Part shown: positions 9,627-20,390 of the stretch, one piece after another
How the letters are laid out: the number at the start of each line of letters is the position of its first letter
Position numbering within the stretch: position 1 is the stretch's first letter
Source of the DNA: Dactylorhiza incarnata
Taxonomy: Eukaryota > Streptophyta > Magnoliopsida > Asparagales > Orchidaceae
Assembly: GCA_033032865.1 (NCBI GenBank)
Contig: JAWHQI010000239.1
Span: 1,646,001 to 1,710,000, forward strand
Direction: 5' to 3'
Length of the DNA stretch: 64,000 nucleotides
The notes under the pieces: generated by a model
Databases searched by the model: none
The model's input: the letters and a program-made list of their open reading frames with translations, nothing else
Told to the model about the DNA's origin: nothing
Made by a program: the position numbers and the translations under genes

Positions 9627-11693
9627 TGTAACACCCCATCCGTTAAGAAGAATATGACAGAAGGTCCGGCTGGGGCCCCATGCCATATACTACTAAACAA
9701 ACAGGAACGTCACTTAATTGAAATACCAAATGACACTAAAGAGCGAACCTAACTCAGAGCATTCTACGCCGAAGCAAAAGAGCGAGACAAAATATATAAA
9801 CCACCAAAACCCGAACCCGGGTATGTCCACTTCTACTAATAGGAATAAAATGTGTTTACACAACAAAAGAGGCACGACGGCCTTATAGTTTACCATCATC
9901 GGCGCGCAGGCCGGCCATACATGAAAAGTAAAAGAACATCAAAAAGCCTTCAAGGGCCGCAGCAACACAAGGGCTTCAGCCCGCGAAGAGCCCGCTATGT
10001 TCCCGCTCGGTCCAGCACCTGTACAACAAGCCCACCAAAAATGGTGGCAAAACAGGGCAACGGTCAGCTAAAGCTGACCAAATTGTACCGACCCCACCCC
10101 ATCGAGGGGGTGGCAGTTCTAAACAGCCCTGCAAAACAGTCTCCGCAGCATATATATATAAGAGTGCGACTAGCAAAGCCCATAGCAGTTCATACATATG
10201 CAACAATCACAAATGTGGGAATGGCCCCCACGTCCCGTGCTCTCAGGCACCCTTTGGTGTACTCCGCCTTCCACCACCATCCACTCTTGATGGCTTCGCC
10301 CTTCGAGGCTAAAGTCGGTGGCCCGAATACCAGGGCACCCCCCGTACTTTAGTTGTGAACATACCGTAGTCCGAAGACTCTTTCCCAATGCCTCCCGACG
10401 TGCTGTACGAGCCTTACTAGTCAGGTGCTGCAATGGTGCTGTTTCAGGTTCGCCAACTGCCCGTTGTTCAAAGCTCTCGTTGTACAACACAAAGAGCGGG
10501 TATGGCGTTCCCTCAGCCCAGGTATTCTCAATTAGCCAGCTCTACGGGCCATTAAGTCATCCACCAGGACACCCTCACGGGTCGGGCACAAGGCCTCAGG
10601 TCCTCTCAACAGGTGGGCACAACAACATCACTAGAACTCAGTCTGGGAGCTACCGTGCGGCGATAACGCTAACGCCGACGGTAGTGAACAGAAACCCCAT
10701 TTCTGTTTCTCACTTCGGGTGCTCCCCGGGGCACACCCCCAGGCGTTGTTGCGCATGCAGTAGCACCCTCTAGTCCTACGAACTAGGATATCAACACGGA
10801 GTTTTCCCCGGCACGCATAATATCAAAAGCATCACCAATATGGACGAACCGTCTCGGATGGGCTTCACACAGCGCGCCTACGTCCATTTCACGCATGGAC
10901 TCTACATGAATGCAAGATTTGATGGGGATAACACGAATCGACCCATCGGAGGCCACGACCTCACCCTTTTGGGTAGGGGCCTCAACGATGCAAGGAACGG
11001 ACTAGAACGTGTCCAAATGAGGGTAAAGAGAATCGTTACCCTTAAAGTGCGCTTCTGAACCATTGGAATGCGCCCGGACTTGACGGCTAGCGAACGTAGC
11101 GGCTGTCCGTGCACAAAAACTGCTCTCCACGCGCCGAGTTTAGCTCCAAAATAACTTTCCACGGATCCAGCCTCCACTCAAAGATCTGGAACCCTAAACC
11201 ACCACAAAAGCCCACAATGGTTGCTGCCCTTGCTCTTGGTCGACGGGGAAGAGAGGAGAGGGAGGAGATCGGGTCCTCCTTGCTCCAATCCGACGGGAGA
11301 GGGGGTTGGTCGGGCGGCTCCTCCTTGGTCCAGGCCGATGGGAGAGAGGGAGAGGGAGGGAGACGGGCCCTCCTTGCCCTAGGCGGCGATGGGAAAGGGA
11401 GAGGAAGAGGGGGACGGGCTTCCCTGCTCCAGGCGACGGGAGAGAGAGAGAGAGAGAGAGAGCGGCGAGGAAGAAGGACATCGGGAGGGCTCGGGGTTTG
11501 CGGCCGGCTGTGCGAACGAGAGCGAGAGAGTGAGGAGGGGGTCGGGTATTTAGGGTTTAGAGAGGGAGAAGGCTTGATTTAACCAAAGCCTTAATCGCAC
11601 CCACTCCGCTATTCGTAGACCACACCCCTATCTGCACCCCAAAACTCTCTAAACGCACACCGAAACCATATTAAATCATTTAAGGGCGTTACA
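9627..11693 (-). repeat. Element B 5' LTR (right copy, 2067 bp)
   Basis: Pairs with 2701-4778 and has the same terminal tgtaac/gttaca. A purine-rich GA block lies near 11440-11465. Directly to its right is tactg (11694-11698), the second target-site copy, after which element A's RT frame resumes. Open frames inside it repeat those in the left LTR in chance fashion and show no domains. Confidence 0.95.
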
Positions 11694-11698
11694 TACTG

Positions 11699-11941
11699 GA
11701 TCTCTGATACAAACCCTGCTTGTTTGGATGGGTCGAGTGCAGGGATTGAGGTTGAGGCGATGGCAGGCCACATCTGCATCAATCCCGGGCATCTCCGTGA
11801 CACTCCTTGCGAAGACGTCCACATTCTCCTGGACACAGGCCAGGATCTGCTTCTGCTACTCCAGGCTGAGCTCACCGCTGATTTTGACTTTCCCACCACC
11901 CCTTCCCGGGTGGTGACTTCGAGCTCCACAACTTCATCCAC
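11699..11941 (-). pseudogene. pol: Element A reverse transcriptase, N-terminal part
   Basis: Right-hand part of the RT interrupted by B. The end next to B reads SEIQY in one frame, and the sequence on the other side of B continues with PCWISNVVMVKK, a well-known RT start in the Tat group. A frameshift and a stop lie within this piece. The segment to its right (11942-12352) is a linker between protease and RT in which I recognise nothing. Confidence 0.75.
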
Positions 11942-12352
11942 GGCCTCCAGCCGGGACTGCTCCCCCTAATCACTCTCCTCTTCGTTGCAAGTTAGCGCTT
12001 CTCCTACTCCCTTCTCCCTTCTCGAACCTCCATCAAATCTTCAGCCCTTTCCTCCTGGGCCTCCCTTTCTCCTTTTTCTCCTTCTCTCATTCCTCTCCGA
12101 GCCTCGCCGGCTCCTCCATCTCTCGATCCCACTCTTCCGCCTCGGCCATCCAGGAGATGGTGTTCACGGTCGTCACATAGCACTGTCGACCTTCGGATCT
12201 CCCCTTATCTGGACCTGGACTCCTCCCACGTTGAACTTAAGGCATTGGTAGAAGGTGGAGGGGACGCAGCGGAACACACTGATGAGCGGGCGTCTGGAGA
12301 TGGCGCTGTAGCTATCGGGGGCATCCACTATGACAAAATGGCAATTCTTGGA

Positions 12353-12628
12353 CTACACCCCCAGGACTACATGGAGCCCCACTTTTGCTTCTACCTCCTT
12401 CCTTTCTCCGGAGAACCCAAACAACGGGCCATCCGAGGCTAACACCCTCCGTGCCTCCACCTGCATCTCATCAAACGCCTTTTTGAAGATGATATTAACC
12501 GAGCTCCCGTTATCAACAAGGATCCGGGAGACAGTGAAGTTCTCGATCGCTGTGTGAATGACTAGCGCAACGCAGAACGGGTCTTCATGACCCGGCATGT
12601 CCTTCTGAGTGAATGAGATCTTCTCCAC
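12353..12628 (-). pseudogene. pol: Element A aspartic protease
   Basis: A 91-codon minus-strand frame contains RILVDNGSSVNIIF, the protease active site in the DNGSS form typical of the Tat lineage, preceded by VALVIHTAIENFTVS. It lies between gag (right) and RT (left), as expected. Its C-terminal end is lost by a frameshift. The interval 12629-12856 to its right shows no domain I can name. Confidence 0.82.
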
Positions 12629-12856
12629 TAGGGCGGGGCTAGGGATGTCGAAGCCACGCTACGACGGTATATGGTATGGAGGCTGGCCTTCTGGGTCGCC
12701 TCAATCCCTACCCCCCATGGATCACCCTGATCCCTCCTCGAGTCCCCACGTCAACCCGGTCTTCACACCTCTCATCCTCCTCATCCTAAGGCAGGACCTC
12801 CTCAATCCTCACCGCCCGCTTCTCCCGTGGAACCGATTCTCTGGCCCCTCTCACCT

Positions 12857-13395
12857 CTAGGAACTCCGGGCATGTGGTTGTTGCTTTCCCTTCCTCTTCA
12901 AGCTCATCTTAAAAAAACTATCCCTTAAACCTACCGTGAAGGCGAGCTGGAGGGCAAACCTTGGCATCTCATGTGTAAGCAGAAGCTCCTCCTGGAACCG
13001 GTCCGCATAGTGGGCCAGCGACTTCCTTGGTTCTTGCTTGACCTTGAAGAGCGCCTTGAAATCCATCTTCCTCTTCTTCGAAGTCGAGAATCACAACAAG
13101 AAGCCTCGACGCAAGTCCTCGAATTGGTAGATTGATCCGGCCGGGATTTGAAGGAATCAGTGCCTAGCCTTCTCCTTTAGAGTGACGTCGAAGAGCCGAC
13201 ATTTGAAAGCATCTGACATCGGCTGGATGGAAACCGAGTCTTCAAACGACTGCAAGTGCTGGACAGGGTCATCCATGCCGCAGTAGTAGACCCTGTCCCA
13301 CTTCCTGAACCATTCCGGGACAGGTACAGAAAGCACCAGCTCGCAAAAGGGGCTGCTCCCGCTCGCTGTCCTCTCCTACTCGACCCGCCCTACGA
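12857..13395 (-). pseudogene. gag: Element A gag, main part
   Basis: The minus strand reads through a capsid-like region: a VYYCGMDDPVQHLQSFED segment, AFKCRLFDVTL, ARHWFLQIPAGSI, then KALFKVKQEPRKSLAHYADRF. These are the retrotransposon gag motifs of Tat-type elements. The only long open piece is 13066-12857 and a stop lies just before it. The N-terminal part is cut at 13395 by element C (target repeat gttct at 13396-13400) and resumes at 38002. No zinc knuckle is visible in this decayed copy. Confidence 0.75.
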
Positions 13396-13400
13396 GTTCT

Positions 13401-14989
13401 TGATGCGCAAATCTTAGCACACCGCTAAAGGCGGTAGTAAGACTGCGGCACGAAACGGCAGTGTACCGATCGTTCAAGTAATATAAAATGGGAATGAATC
13501 CCCAAGTATCGATCTCAAAGGAACACAGTAAGGTGGAGTTAACTTTCAAGGAAGGACTTGAGATTGAAGTCCTTTATGTCGGATGGGTTGCGGAAACGGG
13601 GGTTTTGGTTTGGAAAATAAAGAGAAAATGCTATTACTACTCCTATGCAATGCCGCTATGCAATGCTTCGCTTGGCGGGATGGAGACTAGGCAAGCCTTG
13701 AGCGCGCTGCGTCGCAAGGGCAGATGGACGAGTAGGCAAGCAAAATCGAACTGTGCAGGCCTTGAGCGCACTGCTTCGTTGGGCGAATGGCTTACACAGG
13801 CCGCGCTTCGCTAGGCAGATGTAAGAGTAGGCAAGCGGATGGAATGGAGAGAACGGCGAAATGAGAGTCGCAAGCACCTCTTCGCAAAGCACACCCCTAA
13901 CAATTGTTAGGGAGGCACAACACAACAAACAATCCACACCACAGGGCACACCTCAAATGAAAATATAACAAGATTACTCAATCACATAGACATGATTTCA
14001 TACTAATGTTAACAAATAAAAGTATACTTCATCAAAAATAAGGAAACCTAACTAAACTATCAACTGCAAGAGGAGGTGAGTGTGCGAAATCGACCGACTC
14101 CGAAGTCTTGTTGAGGGTTCACGGAAGGAATCGTCTGGTTGTCAATCCGCATCCAAGCTCGGTCCTCAAATGCGTCCGGGGTAGAGAGAGCTGTCACTAC
14201 TCTCCAATGGACCCGTCTTCTTCGTGTCACGAACCGGTGGAATGATCACACAAGCTGCTACGATCTTGAAGAAGAAGGCTAGGTTGATTCCCTTCTTGAA
14301 GCTCTTGGATGAAGGAGATGGCCGAGAGGAAGCTCCGACAAAGATTTGGCATTGAAAGCTTGCCCGGAGCTCCTCCCTAAGGTGGGCGGTGAAGAAGGAG
14401 GCGAAACCCTGCAAAAAGCGCGGAAAACGGCAGAGCTGGGCGGAGACGGATGATGGATCCCGACCTAAAGTCGCGCTTGTCTATTTATAGACGGAGCAGA
14501 AATAAACAACGCGCATGATCAGGCGCACGACCAGTGGTCGTGCGCGAAGGGATGCCTCTGATCGCGCGCGAAGAACCTGTAGCACCATCCAGATCTGCAA
14601 CATAGCGCACGGTCAGTGGCGCACGACCAGTGGTCATGCGCGAAGGAATGCCTGTGATCGTGCGCAGACGCTCTGTCTGGGAAGGGAATTAATGCACGAC
14701 CACTGATCGTGCGCCTGATCGTGCGCGAAGGAATGCGCACGATCAGAGGATTTTTAGGCCAAAAATTGCCCCGCTCCATCCCGAACGTTCACGCGATCCC
14801 AGGGCCTGCAGGAAAAATGCTAGACCACAAAAATACATGAAATCACACCAAGATGGGGCATAAATGTGCACTAAGCAATGAAGTGGGCAATGTGATCAAA
14901 TAGAATTAAATATGAGACTAAAGTGAAGTGCAAGTGCATGAAACCTAGCCAGATGAGTCCAGAAATCACTATATAAACTGGACTCATCA
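13401..14989 (-). repeat. Element C 3' LTR (left copy, 1589 bp)
   Basis: Starts tgatgcgcaa and ends gactcatca; matches the split right copy closely. On the minus strand a TATA box (TATAAATAG) lies at 14481-14489. It contains short repeated direct units near 13660-13810 and a cluster of near-palindromic GCGCACGAC motifs at 14513-14753. Small open frames here are chance. Confidence 0.95.
14481..14489 (-). promoter_or_regulatory. TATA box in C 3' LTR
   Basis: TATAAATAG on the minus strand, about 920 bases from the right-hand start of the coding-sense LTR region near 14989 is not implied; it lies roughly 500 bases inside the coding-sense LTR start. The same box is kept in the other copy at 37487-37495. 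Confidence 0.65.
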
Positions 14990-16744
14990 CACCCCCAGAC
15001 TTACCTATTTGCGCGTCCCGAACAAACAAATCCGACGGGATAAGAAAATGGTAGTTAGCGTAGAGAATTGCAAAGAAACAGTAAGATGCGAAGTATCATA
15101 CTCATGCAAATAGAAATTCACTAAAAGAAGATTCTAACTATACTAACTAATTTACAATAGTATAAATGCGTAAATAGAGATTTTTTTGTACTCAGATGGT
15201 GAATTATGAAGAATTTGTGCGGTCGTGCCCGATGTGAAAGTAAACAAGCCACTCAGGAGGGTGTTGCAAAAGACCGGAATTCAGGGATAACTCCGCTGAA
15301 ATCCATCAACTTCGTGAGCCATATGCTTGCCCGGTCACACTCTCTCCACGGTGCTAGAAAACTCAAAAGGTGAATCCGTAGGGCTTTTGGGTTTTTTCGA
15401 GGCTTAGGTTACGGAATGATATACAAAGATAAACTGAAAGTCTATGCAACCCAAATGAGCAACATCAATATGCTTACCCTGAACAAGCTCAAAACAACGC
15501 TAGTGTACCACACCCCCAGACTTAGCTTGAAAACCAGGTGTGTACACAGCCTACTCCAAACAAATACCAACTGAATTTTTCTATTACGCCCAAGGGGATT
15601 TCATTTCATTTCTATTCTTTTCCTCAGATTTTTCTTTTCATTTTCTTTCTATTTATTTTATCCCCCAAATGGTTTACAAGAATGCATTCAGCACACAATA
15701 TAATTTTTTTCATATCACAAAAATTCCATACATCACACCCAAAGAAATATAATTTCAGTTAACTCACTACTTGGTTGCGACGATAGGATAAGCTTCAGGT
15801 TTTGGTGATTGAAAGAAGATCTGGAACAAAGGAGGGGTAGACACAACTTTGGTTTGCAAAGGTAAACGCATAGGTCATGGAAATCAAGGCCCAAACTAGC
15901 CAACTAAATGGCCTACTTCACGCTCAACTTAGTGAGTTGCTCTCACCCATGCTTCAAGAGTCGCTTGGGGCAAGTTCTTAGCCCACGAGAAAGATAAACC
16001 TTCCTTCCGACTCGAGCAACGCACAACTAGCGCTCGCTTAAACACAACACTGTGCTACCGCAAATTTCAGTCACATTCACCAAATGAGTAAATTAAATTT
16101 AAAACTACGCAAAAACACTAATTGTAAATTAAAAGTATAGAGACAATCTAATTCTACTCAAATTTCTATGCAAGCAAGGAATATGCGACTAGAGCACTAC
16201 AAGAGCCAACATCGCACTCCGATTTGCAATTCCTAAGCTAACATCCTATTTCACATTCCAACCCAAGATAGCGTGTACGGAAGCACATAAACAAGTGAGT
16301 GCGCGCTTGTGCGGGTGTAGTGGTGTATATGAAACAATAATTATAAAACTGGACTGAAATATACTTCTAGTATGCAGTGTCATGTGCACGTGAATGGGCA
16401 CACAGAACCACTCTCCCCCAGACTTAAACTAGACAATACACACAATATATATCTATGAAATTCAGAAGAAAAAAAACTAGGGGAAGAGAGTACCCAATGC
16501 TCAGAAATGAGCATACCAGAAGATTGGCATTTAAATCTAGACCTAGCTGTAACATCCATCCAGAAGAATACCTGCAGGGGTCAGCTCCGCAAAAACAAAA
16601 GAAAAAAGACAAACTAAAATAAACTACAGCTAACTAAACATGATTAGAAGAAAAATAAAAATGCAGGAAAAGTAAGATAACTACTGGGGTTATTGTCCTC
16701 CCAGCACGACTTATTCAAATTTAAAGCAGTTCTAGCTAATGGGT
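14990..16744 (-). other. Element C 3' non-coding region with three PPT-like tracts
   Basis: No convincing gene. The sequence AAGTCTGGGGG (minus strand) occurs next to the LTR (14991-15003) and again at 15512-15524 and 16415-16426. The first copy is in the polypurine-tract position. The rest is AT-rich, with a T-rich tract at 15575-15665. Small frames such as 16612-16424 show no recognisable domain. Confidence 0.75.
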
Positions 16745-18058
16745 CTATGAAAAAGGAAATGTACAGGTAACTGTTCTAATATGCGTGTCGGTAGCGGGTA
16801 GCGGGTACTGATACGACGACAAAACAGTTACTCCCCTACCTAAATAAAAATACCCACTGAACACAGGTAGCGGGAATAGGAAGTAAGAAGAGGAGGAGAG
16901 CTGGTCCTCACTCATCTTACCACAAACTAAATCTTTGCCTAGCAAGGTGTCATCTGCAAGGAGGCAGCAGGAGGAGAAGGCAATGAATGAGGCATCCTCT
17001 ATGGAGGAGGGATCAACCTCCTCACAAGAGAGGATACAGTCATCATTGACTTGAGCAAAATGCTCCAAGTCCTCCTGAAGTACCTGTGAAGACTCAACCC
17101 ACACAGGCTCAGATGAAGAAGAGGGGTCAAGGAATAAAGAAGAGGAAGAACATAAATAAAAATCAATCGGGGGAGTGGTCCCGGTCTCACTCCCAGCAGG
17201 ATCCAAACATAGATCACTGTCAGTATCATATGAGTCGTAGCGAGGGGAGTCCGAAAGCTCGAGGTCCTCGGTGTTAAGTTGGACCTCCTCATCCGATAAT
17301 GAAGTGCAAACCTCCTCATCAGGAAAGGAATCCTCCTCATCCCACCTCGGCGCATCATCGTGTTCCAAGAAGTCACACTCCCCACTGGAGAGAATAATAT
17401 CCCCGTCCCACTTTGACGCAACCTAAGGCTCCGAATGAACCTCCTGCACAACCTCATCAACCAACTCTCAAAGAATAGGAGTAGAAAATTCTTGCAAAGA
17501 AGGCGGAGGAGCAACAGTAATAACATCATCAGAGAAAATATAAACAGGTTCCTCCGGGGGTGAATCCAAAAGAGGAGATGGAAGCAAAGGGAGAGGAATC
17601 TCCACCACGTCATCACATTTAGCAGTCGAAAGTCTGATGAGAATATCCGCAGAAGTCCCCCATAGACAAGGTGGCACTACAAAATCATCATCAGAATCAG
17701 AACGGGCAACCAAATGAGAGGTGGATGGAATGACACGGACATCCGGTTCGTCATCCATCTCCATCTGGCACTGGAATTCTGCACAGTCTTTCAATGCATG
17801 CTCGGTGCTACGACAACACAAACATAATTTTCTATTCCTCGTCAGTCCTTGCGGGGCCGGTGAGGAATATAAAAATGATGGAAGTGGCGAAGAAGAGTGA
17901 CCATAAGACTTGGGTACAGTGTATGAAGTGTCGTAGGAAGACGATGCTCCATGCACTGAACCGCGAGAGTTATGCCCACCATATTCAGTGGGGCACTCAT
18001 CACTATAATGCCTAGCATCCCCACACCATTTGCAACGTATATTCAGATAGGAAAACAT
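16745..18058 (-). pseudogene. Element C gag-like protein with two CCHC zinc knuckles
   Basis: One minus-strand frame from the ATG at 18058 to 16745 (about 437 codons) is interrupted only by two in-frame stops, TGA at 17468-17470 and TAG near 17423. Residues 9-22 read CKWCGDARHYSDEC and residues 79-92 read CLCCRSTEHALKDC; both fit CX2CX4HX4C exactly. The linker is Ser/Tyr/Gly-rich. The rest is very acidic and Ser-rich (DSDDDF, DEEDSFPDEE, SSSSEP). No capsid region precedes the knuckles. An upstream ATG at 18154 would add a hydrophobic 32-residue stretch; I prefer 18058 because the family-like part starts there. The role is inferred: nucleic-acid binding, possibly RNA packaging. Confidence 0.65.
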
Positions 18059-18280
18059 GGTGCAAAGGAAGATTTCACCAAACAGAAATATTCTAAGCAA
18101 GAATTGGCTATACACAAACAATAAAATTGAAAACCTGCTTTTGAAAAATTGCAAATAAAGATTAGAAACAAAGAAATTTAAAGATGCTACTTATATATAA
18201 AAATACATAAAATGGTATAAACAAGGGGAAAAGGGTTTCTATCTCTTGTCTCCCTCTCCAGAAAACTCACACGTCTGTGT
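18059..18280 (-). other. Element C 5' leader
   Basis: AT-rich leader between the primer site and the gag-like ATG. Several pyrimidine-rich CAG/TAG sites suggest that an intron is possible, but I cannot choose one. No gene. Confidence 0.5.
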
Positions 18281-18298
18281 TCCCCGGCAACGGCGCCA
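18281..18298 (-). other. Element C primer binding site (tRNA-Asp)
   Basis: The plus strand reads tccccggcaacggcgcca, which equals the 3' end of plant tRNA-Asp including CCA as I recall it. The minus strand is therefore a perfect 18-base primer site, six bases from the LTR. It is not a tRNA gene: only the acceptor end is present. Confidence 0.9.
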
Positions 18299-18304
18299 AA
18301 AACT

Positions 18305-19121
18305 TGACGCACAAATCTTAGCACACCGCTAAAGGCGGTAGTAAGACTGCGGCACGAAACGGCAGTGTACCGATCGTTCAAGTAATATAAAATGGGAATG
18401 AATCCCCAAGTATCGATCTCAAAGGAACACAGTAAGGTGGAGTTAACTTTCAAGGAAGGACTTGAGATTGAAGTCCTTTATGTCGGATGGGTTGCGGAAA
18501 TGGGGGTTTTGGCTTGGAAAATAAAGAGAAAATGCTATTACTACTCCTATGCAATGCCTCTATGCAATGCTTCGCTTGGCGGGATGGAGACTAGGCAGGC
18601 CTTGAGCGCGCTGCGTCGCAAGGGCGGATGGACGAGTAGGCAAGCGGAATCGAACTGTGCAGGCCTTGAGCGCACTGCTTCGTTGGGCGAATGGATTACA
18701 CGGGCCGCTATGCCACGCTTCGCTAGGTGGATGGAAGAGTAGGCAAGCGGATGGAATGGAGAGAACGTCGGAATGAGGGTCGCAAGCACCTCTTCGCAAA
18801 GCACACCACTAACAATTGTTAGGGCGACACAACACAACAAACAATCCACACCACAGGGCACACCTCAAATGAAAATATAACAAGATTACTCAATCACATA
18901 GACATGATTTCATACTAATATTAACAAATAAAAGTATACTTCATCAAAAATAAGGAAACCTAACTAAACTATCAACTGCAAGAGGAGGTGAGTGTGCGAA
19001 ATCGACCGACTCCAAAGTCTTATTGAGGGTTCACGGAAGGAATCGTCGGGTTGTCAATCCGGGTCCAAGCTCGGTCCTCAACTGCGTCCGGGGTAGAGAG
19101 AGCTGTCACTACTCTCCAATG
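18305..19121 (-). repeat. Element C 5' LTR, first segment
   Basis: Begins tgacgcacaa and matches 13401 onward until caatg (19117-19121), where element D is inserted. The remaining LTR sequence resumes at 37216. The caatg at the break is one target-site copy of D. Confidence 0.95.
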
Positions 19122-20342
19122 TGTTTGAACATGGTCTTCCACATCTCCTAGGTTTGAGAATAACAAATCCCATGTATTTGATCTTGTGTGTTCAAGTGTG
19201 CAGGTTATCCAGGTCCACATGACTCAAGGAGGACACATGAAGACTGCCCCCGAATTTGAGGAAAAAAATTCCATAATGGCCACTAGCGCCGGCGGTAGTG
19301 ATAGCGCCCAGCGCTAGCGTTGATTTGCGCAATTCCAGCAGCTTATTTAGAAGGAGCTAACGCCCGGCGGTATCGGGTAGCGCCGGCGGTATCGTGACGC
19401 ACATGAGGCATAGGAGCCAGGTTGCCGCGGATTGAAGATCCTGCCGGGCAAGAAGTTTCTTAATCGGGGATAGCGCTGGCAGTAGCTACTAGCGCTGGGG
19501 GTAGCATGGCGCACAGAAGGCATAGAGCAAATTGTTGCCACGGATGGGAGATTCTGCCGCGCAAAACGTTGCCTAATCCGGGCTAGCGCCGGCGGTAGCG
19601 CTAGCGCCGGCGGTAGCGCTTGTTCTATAAAAGGACCCCCTCTCCTCACGAATTAGAACATCCATTGTATACACCTCAGAGAGAGAGAGATTGCTCGAGT
19701 TGCAGAGGCCTTCCTTGGCCGAATTCTGAAGTCCTAGCGAAGCGCGGCTAATTTCTGAAGGAGGATTCCATCATGCCGAATTCGAACAAAGACCGCCTCA
19801 ACAAACGCTGATTCTCCAGCGGATCTTCGCCTCCTCGTTCAGAAGTTCATCTTGAGGGAGTTTTTAATTATTGTTATTTCATTTCTCTTTTATCATTGTA
19901 AACGGTAGTGAAATTGCCTCGTGTTGGCGACTAGGTCTGGGGTAGACTTAGGGCTGAAATTCGCCTCGTGTTGGCGACTAGATCTAGGCTAGTTGTAGGG
20001 GGTGCTCGAGGCCACATCCAGGGAAGGATTGGCTAGAGCGGCTTGAGGCCGAATCCAGGGGAGGATAAGGCTAGGGCCACCGGTTTGCAGGGAAGCGAGT
20101 CGGGATAGAAAACGAAAAGAGTTTTAAAATATTCGCCTAAGGATCTCTAGCGTCATAAGAGATCAAGTTTTGTAAAACTTATTCAATATAAATAAAAGCA
20201 TGTCTCCTCTTTTTGTTTTACAAAACTTCTTACTGTTTTAATCTTGCTATATTTCTATGTTTTCCAAATAAATACTAAACTTTTTGAAAACCCTTATTCA
20301 CCCCCCCCCCCTCCCCCTCTAAGGGCGCCGACCGATCCAACA
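19122..20342 (+). repeat. Element D 5' LTR (1221 bp)
   Basis: Pairs with 36000-37210; by eye about 25-30 differences. It contains a cluster of CTAGCGCCGGCGGTAGCG-type near-palindromes at about 19279-19395 and 19580-19620, a TATA box, a GA run near 19680, and two copies of a CGCCTCGTGTTGGCGACTAG unit near 19916 and 19962. It ends after a C-rich tract at 20342. Confidence 0.95.
19626..19633 (+). promoter_or_regulatory. TATA box of D 5' LTR
   Basis: TATAAAAG followed by a C/T-rich start region, about 500 bases into the LTR; kept in the 3' LTR at 36505-36512. This is the likely U3 core promoter for element D's transcript. Confidence 0.75.
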
Positions 20343-20344
20343 AG

Positions 20345-20358
20345 TGGTATCAGAGCGG
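20345..20358 (+). other. Element D primer binding site (iMet tRNA)
   Basis: TGGTATCAGAGCGG, two bases after the 5' LTR, matches the start of the plant initiator-Met primer site for about 12 bases. Confidence 0.9.
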
Positions 20359-20390
20359 TTTTGTTCCAATCGTCTTAACAACCGGGAACA

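Larger units (their letters stand above)
2701..11693 (-). mobile_element. Element B: chromodomain Ty3/gypsy retrotransposon (Tekay/Del-like), complete with both LTRs
   Basis: LTRs at 2701-4778 and 9627-11693 share the ends tgtaac...gttaca. They enclose, on the minus strand, an iMet-type primer site, gag with one zinc knuckle, protease, RT, RNase H, integrase and a C-terminal chromodomain, then a polypurine tract. The target-site duplication tactg occurs at 2696-2700 and 11694-11698, inside element A's RT. Integrase followed by a chromodomain, the ~2.1-kb LTRs and the overall order fit the Tekay/Del chromovirus clade; the clade name is my recognition, not a search result. The pol frame of 902 codons is nearly intact, but gag has a frameshift and stops. 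Confidence 0.95.

Noticed and set aside
16999..17616. 205-codon minus-strand frame rich in Leu and Arg
   Set aside because: Overlaps the zinc-knuckle protein of C in another frame and its composition is that of a shifted acidic/Ser-rich sequence.
18281..18298. Looks like a tRNA-Asp gene end
   Set aside because: Only the last 18 bases with CCA are present, six bases from an LTR; it is a primer binding site, not a gene.
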